DNA from: Candidatus Allofournierella pullicola
GTDB taxonomy: Bacteria; Bacillota; Clostridia; Oscillospirales; Ruminococcaceae
Reading direction: 5' to 3'
Length of the DNA: 64,000 nt
NCBI GenBank assembly: GCA_019114225.1
Contig: DXFW01000004.1
Span: 124,001 to 188,000 of the forward strand
Position 1 is the first letter of the stretch; each line of letters opens with the position of its first letter. A model generated the notes under the pieces. It did not search any database. It was not told the DNA's origin and worked only from the letters and a program-made list of their open reading frames with translations. The position numbers and the translations under genes are program-made. Positions 1-8,846 of this stretch are shown here, one piece after another.

Positions 1-27
1 GAGAGCGGCACCCGTGTGGTGCGCTGA
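1..27 (+). other. Possible C-terminal end of an upstream gene
   Basis: Frame 1 is open from the window edge and ends at a TGA at 25-27 (last residues ESGTRVVR). The bidirectional hairpin at 88-123 would suit a gene ending here. Eight codons are too few to identify anything; this is a guess from layout. Confidence 0.15.
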
Positions 28-87
28 GCGCCCCCGTTACATTACGCTATCCACGCATTTTTCGATCCTCTCATTTTTCTCTTTGCT

Positions 88-123
88 GGAAAACGGCGCC
101 GGGAGACCCCGGCGCCGTTTTCC
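88..123. terminator. Hairpin terminator downstream of the YwaF-type gene
   Basis: Perfect 16-bp inverted repeat (arms 88-103 and 108-123, 4-nt loop) with A/T tracts inside the arm ends. It lies 10 bp beyond the minus-strand stop and could also end a plus-strand gene from outside the window. Confidence 0.7.
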
Positions 124-132
124 TTGGCTTTT

Positions 133-915
133 TTATGAGGCGGCTTCTGCCTCTTTTTTCGCCCTGCGCAGCACCGGCAGGTAGCAAAGCCCCACCAGCA
201 CCGCCGCCAGCAGGCAGATGACCGCCAGATACGCCAGCCATTGACCCACGCTGGTCAGCGGGATGGGCAGGGGCGGCTTGTAGGTGAAAAAGAAGTTGGT
301 GGCGTATTCCACGCTGATGAGCTCGCCGTCCTCGTAGGTGGCGGCGGCGAACATGGAGTTGAGGTAGAGGGAGGCCATGGCCAGTGCGCCCAGAATGCCC
401 AGGGTGGAGAAGTAGTGCTTCGGGCGCAGCTCCACCTCGCCGCACAACGGAATGTAGGCCCCCAGCACCACCAGCATGGAGTGATAGAGGAAGAACTGAT
501 AGGCCAGGGGATGGGTGAACGCCTGGCTGACCTCAATGCTGGAGGAAAAGATGGAAGGCATGGCCAGCGCCAGCGCCGCGCCGATGAGGGCGGTGGGGTA
601 CATGAAGGCCAGCACCGTGGTGCGGGCTTTGCCCGGCCGGGCAAAGCGGACAAAGAAGATCAGCAGGATCTGAATGCTGCACAGGTGAAAGGGCAGGTGC
701 TGCATTTCCATATAGGGCAGCAGCATGGAGCCGTCCGCGGAGGGGACCATTTTGATGACGCTCAGGTCCTTCACCAGCTCGGAGAGAACGCACAGCACGC
801 AGCAGACGCTGAGCACGCTTTTCAGCGGCGGGCGGCGCCTTTGCAGAAAGGCCAGCGCCCCGGCGATGACGGCGGCGCTGATGGCAAGCCAGACGAAATG
901 ATAGACGGTGAACAT
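133..915 (-). CDS. YwaF/TIGR02206-family integral membrane protein
   Basis: A 260-residue protein with about seven hydrophobic segments. The motif HLPFHLC (residues 73-79) between the second and third segments is typical of the YwaF/TMEM164-like family, whose function is unknown. The length matches the family. The ATG at 915 follows AAAGGAG at a normal distance, and a promoter (TTGTGG, 17 bp, TACAAT) lies just upstream. It stands alone, divergent from the next gene and followed by a hairpin terminator. Family placement is confident; no role can be given. Confidence 0.8.
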   Translation of the reverse strand: MFTVYHFVWLAISAAVIAGALAFLQRRRPPLKSVLSVCCVLCVLSELVKDLSVIKMVPSADGSMLLPYMEMQHLPFHLCSIQILLIFFVRFARPGKARTTVLAFMYPTALIGAALALAMPSIFSSSIEVSQAFTHPLAYQFFLYHSMLVVLGAYIPLCGEVELRPKHYFSTLGILGALAMASLYLNSMFAAATYEDGELISVEYATNFFFTYKPPLPIPLTSVGQWLAYLAVICLLAAVLVGLCYLPVLRRAKKEAEAAS

Positions 916-962
916 GACACCCGCTCCTTTTGTTCCGGCCCGGGGCCGGTGGATACAGCCTG

Positions 963-991
963 ATTGTACTATATCTCGCCGCGCTCCACAA
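963..991 (-). promoter_or_regulatory. Promoter for the YwaF-type gene
   Basis: On the minus strand, -35 TTGTGG (991-986) and -10 TACAAT (968-963) are separated by exactly 17 bp, about 50 bp before the start codon. Confidence 0.5.
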
Positions 992-1126
992 TGAAAGGCG
1001 GGTGAAATTTTGATAAAAAGGCGGCAAAAAGGAAGAAACAGGCGGTTTTCATCGAGAGAGTTTTATAGTAAAATGTCAAAAGGAAAGAAGTACGCTTCGG
1101 GCAGTTGAGGAAAAGGAAGTGCTTGT

Positions 1127-3079
1127 TTGAAAATCAAAGAGATGGCGTTTTTTGCGCTGCGGCTTGCGGGGCCGGCAGCGCTCACCGCCGGCGGCCTTGT
1201 GTGGCTGGCGGCGGTGCTGGCCGCTGGCGGAAGCCCGGCGGGGCTTGCGGCCTTCGCCGTGCTGTTTTTTGTTGCCGTCCTGTGCGCGGGGCGGCTGCTG
1301 ACCGGGTTTGCGGTGCCCGGCATGGGGGAGGCGGCCCGGCTGGCCGTTTCCTTCTGCGTGGGCGAAGCCCTGCTGCTGGCGGGCTGGTGGCTCCTGGGGC
1401 GCTGGGGCGCCTGGGCGGCCCTTGCCCCCGCCCTTGTGCTGGGCGCGGCGGGGGCGGCCGGGTGGCTGCGGGAAAAACCCCGCCTTCGGCTGCGCCTGCC
1501 CGGCGGGCCGGCGAGCCTTTTGCTGCTGTTCATGGGCATGTTCCTGTTTTTCCACGCCTTCTGGGGCGTGCTGCCCGCCGCCACCCCCGAGCGGCTGGGG
1601 GTGTGGACGTATAATCAAGACCTGCTGTGGAGCGTGGGCAACGCGGCGTCGGGCGCTTTCGGCGCGCCCTTCGGGGACATGCGCATGGCCGGATATGCCC
1701 TCAACTACCACTATCTCAACGACCTGAGCGCCGGGCTGCTGGCCCGGGCGGCAGGGGCCAGCGCCTGGGCGGGGCTGGCCTTTTACTGGTACGCCCCGGT
1801 GGGCCTTTTGACGCTGGCGGCGCTGTGGGCGCTGGCAAAGCGCCTGGGCGCGGGGGACTGGCTGGCCGCCCTGGCGGCAGGGGCGGTGTTCTTTATGAAC
1901 AGCCGCTTCAGCGAGCAGCCCTTCCATCTCTTCACCAACACCAACGGCATGGGCACGGCGCTGCTGGGCCTGTGCGGCGTGCTGCTTCTGGCCGACCGGG
2001 CGCTGGAAGGGGAGAAGCCCTCCCGGGCGTTCTGGCCCTGTTTTTTCCTCGCCTGCGCCGCCCTGTGCATGATCAAAAGCACCCTGGGCGCGCTGGCTGC
2101 CTGCGCGCTGGTGGCCGCCGCGGCGGTGTCGCTGGTCACCGGGCGCTTCAAAGCCTCCATGGCCGGGCTGGCGGGCCTTTGCGCCGCGGCCTTCGGCGCC
2201 TGCTGGGCGCTGGTGTTCCGGGGCGCGGTGAACAACCTGATGTTCAGCGGCCTCGACCGGGTGGGCGAGCTGCCCGAAGCGCTGGTGAACGCCTCGCTGC
2301 TGGGCCTTGTGCTCTATCTCGCCTCGCTGCCCTGGAGCCTCGCCCATTTCCGCAAGCTCACCTTCGCCCAGCTGTGCGTCAACGCCATCGCGGTGGGCGG
2401 CGCGGCGGCTTTCGCCCTCTACACCCACTATTCCTTCTCCCAGGTCTACTTTTTGCTGGCGGCCATCCCCATGTTGTGGCTGGCGGCCATGCCCGCGCTG
2501 GAGTGCTGTGGCCGGTGGCTGGCGGCGCGGCGGGCTTCGCTGCGGCCGCTGGGAGCGGCGGCTCTGGGCGCGGCGTGCCTTTGCGCCTTCGGCTGGCAGC
2601 TGGCCGACGTGGTGCCCGAGTGCCGGGAGGGAGTGCAGGCGGCGCTGCGCTGCGCCGGGCTGCGGATGAGCCAGCCCACGGAGGAGAGCATTCTCGCAGG
2701 CGACTGGCAGGCCGCCCGCTGGCTGGAGGAAAACAGCGACCCGGCGGACATTTTTGCCACCAACCGCAACAACAAGACCTTTGCCGGCTCGGACGGCGTG
2801 TTCCACTTTTACACCGCCGCCAGCGAGCGGCGCAGCTATCTGGAAAGCTACCGCTACGCGCTGGACTACGACAATGCCTACGCCGAGACCCGCCGCCGGC
2901 TGGAACAGGTGAGCGACGCCATCTTCTACCGGCTGGGCGAGGAGGAAGCCTTCCGGCTGGCCCGGGAGGAAGGCGTGGACTGGCTGCTGGTGTCCACCCA
3001 GGTGGAGGGCTGGCCCCAGTGGCAGCGGACCCCGGGCTTTGCAAACGACGCGGTGCGCCTTTACAAGGTGCCAGCGTGA
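1127..3079 (+). CDS. Large polytopic membrane protein, GT-C glycosyltransferase-like
   Basis: A 650-residue protein starting at TTG 1127 behind AAGGAAG. About a dozen hydrophobic helices fill residues 5-500. A soluble C-terminal part (about 500-650) with TNRNNKTF follows, ending just before the importer operon. Helices followed by a short soluble tail, with acidic and Asn/His-rich loops after the early helices (YNQDLLWSVGN, YALNYHYLND), resemble GT-C-fold lipid-linked glycosyltransferases and the DUF2298 group, but no diagnostic motif settles this. It lies 24 bp upstream of the solute-binding gene and may be co-transcribed. Function unknown. Confidence 0.6.
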   Translation: MKIKEMAFFALRLAGPAALTAGGLVWLAAVLAAGGSPAGLAAFAVLFFVAVLCAGRLLTGFAVPGMGEAARLAVSFCVGEALLLAGWWLLGRWGAWAALAPALVLGAAGAAGWLREKPRLRLRLPGGPASLLLLFMGMFLFFHAFWGVLPAATPERLGVWTYNQDLLWSVGNAASGAFGAPFGDMRMAGYALNYHYLNDLSAGLLARAAGASAWAGLAFYWYAPVGLLTLAALWALAKRLGAGDWLAALAAGAVFFMNSRFSEQPFHLFTNTNGMGTALLGLCGVLLLADRALEGEKPSRAFWPCFFLACAALCMIKSTLGALAACALVAAAAVSLVTGRFKASMAGLAGLCAAAFGACWALVFRGAVNNLMFSGLDRVGELPEALVNASLLGLVLYLASLPWSLAHFRKLTFAQLCVNAIAVGGAAAFALYTHYSFSQVYFLLAAIPMLWLAAMPALECCGRWLAARRASLRPLGAAALGAACLCAFGWQLADVVPECREGVQAALRCAGLRMSQPTEESILAGDWQAARWLEENSDPADIFATNRNNKTFAGSDGVFHFYTAASERRSYLESYRYALDYDNAYAETRRRLEQVSDAIFYRLGEEEAFRLAREEGVDWLLVSTQVEGWPQWQRTPGFANDAVRLYKVPA

Positions 3080-3103
3080 AGGATTAAGAAGGAGTGACTT
3101 GAC

Positions 3104-4186
3104 TTGAAAAAGAAATTGTCTCTGCGCCTGACGGCCCTGGCCCTGGCGCTCACCCTGGCCCTGGGCTGCGCCGGCTGCGGCGCCGCGCCCGCGCCGGGCA
3201 GCGGTTCCGCCCCCGCCTCCGTGCCGGCTTCCCAGCCTGCCAGCGAGCCCGCCGGCGAGGCCGGAAGCCTGACCCTTACCGACCAGGCGGGCCGCACCGT
3301 GGAGCTGGCCGCCCCCGCCGAGACGGTGGTCAGCGGCTACTACATCAGCACCTACGCGGTGCTGGCCCTGGGCAAGGGCGACGCGGTGGTGGGCCTTGAG
3401 AAAAAGGCCGACACCCGCTCCCTCTACCAGATGGCCGCCCCCGAGCTCATCGAAAAGCCCGGCGTGGGCACCATGAAGGAGATGGACGTGGAGGCCGTGG
3501 CCGCGCTGGAGCCGGACCTGGTCATCCTGCCCGCCGCCCTCACCGACTACGCCGACACCCTGGCTGAGCTGGGCATTCCCGCCCTGGTGGTGGCCCCCGA
3601 GAGCCACGAGGCGCTGGTGGAGATGATCGAGCTGCTGGGCAAGGCCCTGGGCGCGGAGGACGCCGCCGCGGCCCTCACCGGCTACTATGATGAGCAGCTG
3701 GAGCGCATGGCCGCCCTCACCGAGGGCGCGGAAAAGCCCACCGTCTACATGGCCTCCAACTCCAGCTATCTGAGCTGCGCCCCCGCGGCCATGTACCAGA
3801 ACTACCTGGTGGAGACCGCCGGCGGTGTGAACGCTGCCGCCTCTCTGGAAGGGGATTACTGGACCGAGGTGTCCTATGAGGACATCCTGGCCATGGCCCC
3901 CGAAGTCATCGTGGTGCCCTCCGGCGCGGAGTACACCGCCGCCGACGTGCTGGCAGACGCCCAGCTGGCGGGCGTGCCCGCCGTGGAGAACGGCAAAGTC
4001 TACCAAATGCCCGCGGGCCTTGAGGAGTGGGATTCTCCCATTCCCTCCGGCATTCTGGGCTGCCTGTGGCTGACCAGCGTGCTGCACCCGGAACAGTATC
4101 CCTTTGAGGAGTTCGTGGCCGACGCGGCGGACTTCTACCAGACCTTCTACGGTTTTGCCGTGGACGAGAGCCTCATCACCAAGTAA
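3104..4186 (+). CDS. FecB/BtuF-type iron-complex or cobalamin ABC substrate-binding lipoprotein
   Basis: A 360-residue lipoprotein. The positively charged start MKKKLSLR, a hydrophobic core and a Cys-containing lipobox (ALGCAGC, about residues 22-27) are followed by a Ser/Pro/Ala linker. The mature part begins LTLTDQAGRTVEL, the usual opening of the periplasmic-binding-protein II fold for siderophores, heme or B12, and continues with EPDLVILP. TTG 3104 is chosen because AAGGAG precedes it. It heads a binding protein/permease/ATPase set (3104-5964). The substrate (siderophore, heme, corrinoid or other metal complex) cannot be read from sequence. Confidence 0.88.
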   Translation: MKKKLSLRLTALALALTLALGCAGCGAAPAPGSGSAPASVPASQPASEPAGEAGSLTLTDQAGRTVELAAPAETVVSGYYISTYAVLALGKGDAVVGLEKKADTRSLYQMAAPELIEKPGVGTMKEMDVEAVAALEPDLVILPAALTDYADTLAELGIPALVVAPESHEALVEMIELLGKALGAEDAAAALTGYYDEQLERMAALTEGAEKPTVYMASNSSYLSCAPAAMYQNYLVETAGGVNAAASLEGDYWTEVSYEDILAMAPEVIVVPSGAEYTAADVLADAQLAGVPAVENGKVYQMPAGLEEWDSPIPSGILGCLWLTSVLHPEQYPFEEFVADAADFYQTFYGFAVDESLITK

Positions 4187-4220
4187 ATTTCCCGGAGAAT
4201 AAACGAAAGGGGAGAGCGCC

Positions 4221-5204
4221 ATGAACAGCACCCGCACCCGTGCCGCCCTGGCCGGCTGCCTTGTGGCGGTGGCCGCGCTGGCCGCCGCGGGGCTGCTCAC
4301 CGGCAGCTTCCCCCTTTCTTTTTCTGAAATTTTGCAGGACCCCGGCGGCCTTTCCGCCCGGGTGTTCTGGCAGCTGCGCCTGCCCCGCACCCTCATGGGC
4401 CTGGCGGGCGGCTGGGCCCTGGGCATGGCGGGCGGCGTGTATCAAACGGTGTTCGCGAACCCCCTGGCCTCCCCGGACCTCACCGGTGTGTCCTCGGGGG
4501 CCAGCCTCGGCGCCGCGGCAGCCATCGTGCTGGGCGCGGGCGGGCGGCTGTCGGTGACGCTGTTCTCCTTCGCCTTCGGCATGGCCGCCCTGGCGGCGGT
4601 GCTGGGCCTGGTGAGCGCGGCGCGCCTTGCCCGCACCGGCAGCTACCTGCTGGCGGGGGTCATCGTGTCCTCCCTGGCGGAGGCGGGGCTGATGGTGCTC
4701 AAGACCCTGGCCGACCCGGAGGGCCAGCTGGGAGCCATCGAAAGCTGGACCATGGGCAGCCTTTCCGCCGTCACGGCCCAAAAGATCGCCCTGCCCGCCC
4801 TGCTGGCGGCGGGGTGCGCCCTGTTGCTGTGGCTTGCGCGAAAGCCCATCCTCATGCTCAGCCTGGGGGAGAGCACCGCCCGCAGTCTGGGCCTTGACCC
4901 GGCCCTCTGGCGGGCTTTGGTGCTCAGCCTCACCACCCTGATGGTGGCGGCGGTGGTGTCGGTGTGCGGCGCGGTGGCCTTCGCGGGCCTCATCGCTCCC
5001 CACATCGCCTTTTTCCTCGGCGGGCGGCGGGGCGGATCTTACCTTGCCCTGTGCGGCCTGTGCGGGGCGGCGGTGCTGCTGGCGGCGGACCTGCCCGCCC
5101 GGCTGCTCAACCTGCCCCTCAGCATTTTCACGGTGGCGGCGGCGGTGCCTGTGCTGCTGGTGCTGCTGGTGCGGCAGGGAAGGGGAGGTGAGGACGACGC
5201 TTGA
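4221..5204 (+). CDS. FecCD-family ABC transporter permease
   Basis: A 327-residue inner-membrane permease of the FecCD/BtuC family with about nine to ten helices. It carries the family signatures RLPRTLMGLAGGWALGMAGG (about residues 53-72), NPLASPDLTGVSSGASLG and, near the end, GLIAPHIAF, the cytoplasmic loop that contacts the ATPase. Length is normal. ATG 4221 follows AAAGGGGAG. Its stop overlaps the ATPase gene by 17 bp, indicating translational coupling. It forms the membrane channel of the importer with its neighbours. Confidence 0.92.
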   Translation: MNSTRTRAALAGCLVAVAALAAAGLLTGSFPLSFSEILQDPGGLSARVFWQLRLPRTLMGLAGGWALGMAGGVYQTVFANPLASPDLTGVSSGASLGAAAAIVLGAGGRLSVTLFSFAFGMAALAAVLGLVSAARLARTGSYLLAGVIVSSLAEAGLMVLKTLADPEGQLGAIESWTMGSLSAVTAQKIALPALLAAGCALLLWLARKPILMLSLGESTARSLGLDPALWRALVLSLTTLMVAAVVSVCGAVAFAGLIAPHIAFFLGGRRGGSYLALCGLCGAAVLLAADLPARLLNLPLSIFTVAAAVPVLLVLLVRQGRGGEDDA

Positions 5205-5964
5205 AGTGAAAGACCTCACCGCGGGCTACCAAACGCCGGTGGTAAAAAACGTCTCCTTTGAAATCAAAGAAGGCCAGCTGGCGGCCATCCTCGGCCCCAA
5301 CGGCGCGGGCAAATCCACCCTGCTGAACGCCATGTCCGGCGGGGTGCGCAAAACCTCCGGCCGGGTGCTGGTGAACGGGCAGGACTGCATGCCCCTCTCC
5401 CCAAAACAGCGGGCGCGGCGGCTGGCGCTGGTGCGCCAGCAAATCCCCCTGTTGCCCGGCGTGCGGGTGAGGGAGGTGCTGGAGATGGGCCGCTACGCCT
5501 GGGACGGCCCCTTAGGCACCGGCCCGGAGACCCGGCGGGCGGTGGCCGAAGCCGCCCGGGCCTTTGGCCTGGACGCTCTTCTGAACATCGACTGCGCCGC
5601 CCTCAGCCAGGGCCAGCGGCAGCTGGTGCACCTGGCCCGGGCCATGGCGCAGAGCGCCCCGGTGCTGCTGCTGGACGAGCCGGGCAGCGCGCTGGATTTT
5701 TCCAATACCCACCGGCTGTTCCGCCTGCTGGGCGAGCAGCTGGCTCAGGGCGGGCGGTGCGCCGCGGCGGTGCTTCACGACCCGGCGCTGGCCCTGCGCT
5801 ATTGCAGCCCGGTGCTGCTGCTGAAGGAGGGCCGCCTGGTGGAGCGGCTGGAGCCGGTGACCTGCACTCCGGCCCGGCTGGAGCAGGCTTTGTGCCTTCT
5901 TTATCCCGGAATACGGGTCAAAGAGGACAAGGAGACGGGGCATTTGCTCTGCACAATTGAATAA
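5188..5964 (+). CDS. FecE/BtuD-type ABC transporter ATP-binding protein
   Basis: A 258-residue ATPase of the metal-complex importer. Walker A is GPNGAGKS, the signature is LSQGQRQL and Walker B is LLLDEP. The open frame runs back to 5044 inside the permease gene, but the Shine-Dalgarno at about 5177-5185 and the family N-terminus (TLEVKDLTAGYQ) favour GTG 5188, overlapping the permease by 17 bp. The C-terminal tail is slightly longer than in minimal ATPases. It completes the set begun at 3104. Confidence 0.9.
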   Translation: MRTTLEVKDLTAGYQTPVVKNVSFEIKEGQLAAILGPNGAGKSTLLNAMSGGVRKTSGRVLVNGQDCMPLSPKQRARRLALVRQQIPLLPGVRVREVLEMGRYAWDGPLGTGPETRRAVAEAARAFGLDALLNIDCAALSQGQRQLVHLARAMAQSAPVLLLDEPGSALDFSNTHRLFRLLGEQLAQGGRCAAAVLHDPALALRYCSPVLLLKEGRLVERLEPVTCTPARLEQALCLLYPGIRVKEDKETGHLLCTIE

Positions 5965-6020
5965 AAGGGAGATTTTTGCCGCCCGCTCGCGGAAAATGTG
6001 GATTTTCTGTGAACGGGCGG

Positions 6021-6026
6021 TATAAT
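6021..6026 (+). promoter_or_regulatory. -10 element before the NCS2 permease gene
   Basis: A perfect TATAAT lies 39 bp before the ATG. No good -35 is seen at 16-18 bp. The short leader leaves no room for a purine riboswitch. Confidence 0.35.
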
Positions 6027-6064
6027 TGTTTTGTTTGCTTTGAAAAACGCCGAGGAGGAGCACG

Positions 6065-7465
6065 ATGGAAAAGACAAAACAATACGTCACTCCCTATGAT
6101 TTCGAAGGCCGGCTGCCTCTGGCCCAGGCCATCCCGCTGGGCCTGCAGCATGTGCTGGCCATGTTCGTGGGCAACCTGACCCCCATCCTCATCATCACCA
6201 ACCTCTGCGCTGCCATTGGCGGCGGGGCGGATTTTGCGGCCATTCAGGTGAGCCTGCTGCAGAACGCCATGCTGGTGGCGGGCATCGTCACCCTGGTGCA
6301 GCTCTACGCCGTGGGCCCCGTGGGCGGCAAAGTGCCCATCATCATGGGCACCAGCTCCGGCTTCATCGGCGTGTTCCAGAGCGTGGTCAAGGTGATGGGC
6401 GGCGGCGTGGCCGCCTACGCGGCCATCATGGGCGCGTCCATCCTGGGCGGCCTGTTTGAGACGGTGCTGGGCGCCTTCCTCAAGCCCCTGCGCCGCTTCT
6501 TCCCCGCGGTGGTCACCGGCACGGTGGTGCTTTCCATCGGCCTGTCCCTCATCAGCGTGGGCGTGGGCTCCTTCGGCGGCGGCACCTCCGCCGCGGACTA
6601 CGGCTCGCTGGAAAACCTGCTCATCGGTCTGGCGGTGATGGTCATCGTGCTGGCCCTCAAACACGGGGCAAAGGGCATGGCCAGCTCCTCCTGTATCCTC
6701 ATCGGCATTGTCTGCGGCTATGTGATCTGCGGCGTGCTGGGCCTGGTGCTGCCCACCACCGGCGTGACCGCCGAGGGCGTGGAGTACACCAAAGCCTGGG
6801 TGCTCAACTGGGACAAGGTGCTGGAGGCCGACTGGTTCGCCGTGCCCCAGCTCATGCCGGTGAAGCCGGTGTTTGACCTGCGGGCCATCCTGCCGGTGAT
6901 GGTGATGTTCATCGTCACCGCCGTGGAGACGGTGGGCGACATCTCCGGCGTCACCGAGGGCGGCATGGGCCGTGAGGCCACCGACACGGAGCTGTCCGGC
7001 GGCGTCATCTGCGACGGCCTGGGCTCCTCCTTCGCGGCGCTGTTCGGCGTGCTGCCCAACACCTCCTTCAGCCAGAACGTGGGCCTTGTCACCATGACCC
7101 GGATCGTCAACCGCATGGCCCTGGCCTGCGGCGCGGTGTTCCTGGTGCTCTGCGGCCTGCTGCCCAAGCTCGCGGCGCTGGTGTCCATCATGCCCCAGAG
7201 CGTGCTGGGCGGCGCGGCGGTCATCATGTTCTCCTCCATCGTGATGAGCGGCATTCAGCTCATCACCCGCGACCCCCTCACCCCCCGCAGCATGTCCATC
7301 GTGGCGGTGGCGCTGGGCCTGGGCTACGGTCTCGGCGCCAACAGCGCCGTGCTGGTGGGCCTGCCCCAGTGGGTGCAGCTGGTGTTCGGCGGCTCCGGCA
7401 TCGTGCCCGCCGCCTTCGTGGCCATCGTGATGAACCTGCTGCTGCCCAGGGAAAAAGAGGCGTAA
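6065..7465 (+). CDS. NCS2-family uracil/xanthine permease
   Basis: A 466-residue transporter with 12-14 predicted helices of the nucleobase:cation symporter-2 family (UraA, PbuX, UacT). Landmarks are the start GLQHVLAMFVGNLTP, the half-helix region TSSGFIGVF and the substrate-site stretch ETVGDISGVTEGG, followed by FSQNVGLVTMTRIVNR. Length is normal. ATG 6065 follows GAGGAG. A rho-independent terminator follows. Lying directly before a molybdenum hydroxylase operon, it most likely imports xanthine, urate or another purine; uracil remains possible. Confidence 0.9.
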   Translation: MEKTKQYVTPYDFEGRLPLAQAIPLGLQHVLAMFVGNLTPILIITNLCAAIGGGADFAAIQVSLLQNAMLVAGIVTLVQLYAVGPVGGKVPIIMGTSSGFIGVFQSVVKVMGGGVAAYAAIMGASILGGLFETVLGAFLKPLRRFFPAVVTGTVVLSIGLSLISVGVGSFGGGTSAADYGSLENLLIGLAVMVIVLALKHGAKGMASSSCILIGIVCGYVICGVLGLVLPTTGVTAEGVEYTKAWVLNWDKVLEADWFAVPQLMPVKPVFDLRAILPVMVMFIVTAVETVGDISGVTEGGMGREATDTELSGGVICDGLGSSFAALFGVLPNTSFSQNVGLVTMTRIVNRMALACGAVFLVLCGLLPKLAALVSIMPQSVLGGAAVIMFSSIVMSGIQLITRDPLTPRSMSIVAVALGLGYGLGANSAVLVGLPQWVQLVFGGSGIVPAAFVAIVMNLLLPREKEA

Positions 7466-7478
7466 GAACATTTTTGCG

Positions 7479-7508
7479 GCCCCCGGCTCTGAAACCGGGG
7501 GCTTTTTT
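7479..7508 (+). terminator. Rho-independent terminator after the NCS2 permease
   Basis: Arms GCCCCCGG (7479-7486) and CCGGGGGC (7495-7502) with an 8-nt loop, then six T residues. It separates permease and hydroxylase transcripts. Confidence 0.8.
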
Positions 7509-7518
7509 CCGCCCCGCG

Positions 7519-7547
7519 TTGGCGCGGCGGCGCAAATGTGCTACAAT
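7519..7547 (+). promoter_or_regulatory. Promoter of the molybdenum hydroxylase operon
   Basis: TTGGCG (7519-7524), 17 bp, TACAAT (7542-7547), with TGC directly before the -10 (extended form). The leader to GTG 7581 is short. Confidence 0.55.
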
Positions 7548-7580
7548 GAAACTGAAAAATCGTCACAGGGAGGAAACGCT

Positions 7581-8372
7581 GTGCTGACCATCAAAAACTA
7601 CGCCCGCCCCGAAACGGTGGAAGAGGCTCTGAGCCTGCTTCGGGCGAAAAAGAGCAACGTGGCCCTGGGAGGTATGCTCTGGCTGAAACTGCAGAGTAAA
7701 ACCGTGGACACCGCCGTGGACCTTTCCGGCCTGGGCCTCGACGCCATCGAGGAGACGGACGGGGGCTGGCGGATCGGAGCCATGGTGAGCTTGCGGCAGC
7801 TGGAGACCCACGAGGGCCTTGCCGCCTTCACCGGTGGGGCCATGGCCGAGAGCGTCAAACACATCGTGGGGGTGCAGCTGCGCAACCTTGCCACCATCGG
7901 CGGCAGCGTGTTCGGGCGGTTCGGCTTCTCCGACCCTCTCACCCTGCTGCTGGCGCTGGACGCGAAGGTGGAGCTGGCCGAAGCCGGGCGGATGAGCCTT
8001 GAAGAATTCGCCGCTTCGTCCATCCGCAAGGATATCCTCACCCATATCTTCATCCCCGGCGGCAAGGTGGAGGCGGTGTATCTCTCCCAGCGCAATTCCG
8101 CCACCGATTTTCCCGTCCTCACCTGCGCGGTGGTGCGCCGGGAGGGCAAGGTGGCCTGCGCCGTGGGCGCCCGCCCCGCCCGGGCGGCCCGCTTTGACGA
8201 CGAAGCGGGGCTGCTGGCGAAGGGCGTGAACGAAGAAAGCGCCGCCGCCTTTGCCGGGGACGTTGCCCGCCGGGCAGTGTTCGGCTCCAACACCCGGGGC
8301 TCGGCGGAGTACCGCAGAGAAGTCTGCCGGGCGCTGGTGAGCCGCGCCGCTTTGAAACTGGAGGAGAAGTGA
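7581..8372 (+). CDS. Molybdenum hydroxylase (xanthine dehydrogenase-like) FAD-binding subunit
   Basis: A 263-residue medium subunit of the CoxM/XdhB/HcrB type, which passes electrons between the 2Fe-2S clusters and FAD. The FAD-site motifs are visible: LGGMLWLKL near residue 35 and, about residue 105, QLRNLATIGGSVFGRFGFSDPL as two adjoining stretches (RNLATIGGS and the following FGFSDP). GTG 7581 is preferred because GGGAGG lies 7 bp before it; the open frame extends 15 codons further up through the promoter. First gene of the operon, 3 bp before the 2Fe-2S subunit. Confidence 0.9.
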   Translation: MLTIKNYARPETVEEALSLLRAKKSNVALGGMLWLKLQSKTVDTAVDLSGLGLDAIEETDGGWRIGAMVSLRQLETHEGLAAFTGGAMAESVKHIVGVQLRNLATIGGSVFGRFGFSDPLTLLLALDAKVELAEAGRMSLEEFAASSIRKDILTHIFIPGGKVEAVYLSQRNSATDFPVLTCAVVRREGKVACAVGARPARAARFDDEAGLLAKGVNEESAAAFAGDVARRAVFGSNTRGSAEYRREVCRALVSRAALKLEEK

Positions 8373-8375
8373 GCC

Positions 8376-8846
8376 ATGGAGATAAACTTTGTTTTGAACG
8401 GCCGTCCGGTGGCCGCCGCTGTGCGGCCCGACACCCTGCTCCTGGATCTGGTGCGCCAGAAAGGGTGCCTCAGCGTCAAGCGGGGCTGTGAGACCTCCAA
8501 TTGCGGCCTGTGCACCGTCCTGCTGGACGGCGCGCCGGTGCTCTCCTGCTCGGTGCTGGCGGCGCGGGCCGACGGCCGCCGGGTGGACACCCTGGAGGGC
8601 CTGCAGGAAGAAGCCCGCCCCTTTGCCGAGTTCATCGCCGACCAGGGCGCGGAGCAGTGCGGCTTTTGCAATCCCGGCTTTGTGATGAACACCATCGCCC
8701 TGCTGCGGGAGAACCCCGACCCCACCGACGACGACATCCGCGCCTTCCTGGCGGGGAACCTCTGCCGCTGCTCCGGCTACGAGGGGCAGCTGCGGGCCAT
8801 CCGCGCCTTTTTGAACAGCCGAAAAGGGGGTGAGGGCCGTGAGTGA
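8376..8846 (+). CDS. Molybdenum hydroxylase [2Fe-2S] subunit
   Basis: A 156-residue small subunit of the CoxS/XdhC type. The plant-ferredoxin-like cluster ligands are Cys38, Cys43, Cys46 and Cys58. The second, helical domain supplies Cys95, Cys98, Cys130 and Cys132 (CGFC and CRC). All eight ligands are present, so both clusters should form. Length is normal. It overlaps the following gene by 8 bp, so the subunits are translationally coupled. Confidence 0.95.
   Translation: MEINFVLNGRPVAAAVRPDTLLLDLVRQKGCLSVKRGCETSNCGLCTVLLDGAPVLSCSVLAARADGRRVDTLEGLQEEARPFAEFIADQGAEQCGFCNPGFVMNTIALLRENPDPTDDDIRAFLAGNLCRCSGYEGQLRAIRAFLNSRKGGEGRE

Noticed and set aside
3080-3103. Cobalamin riboswitch before the importer operon
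   Set aside because: The gap is 24 bp and holds only a ribosome binding site.
1076-4426. A 1116-codon minus-strand frame
   Set aside because: Antisense to the membrane protein and binding-protein genes; Gln/His/Arg-rich shadow.
5965-6064. Purine riboswitch before the NCS2 permease
   Set aside because: Only about 35 nt separate the -10 from the start, too short for the aptamer, and no conserved core was seen.
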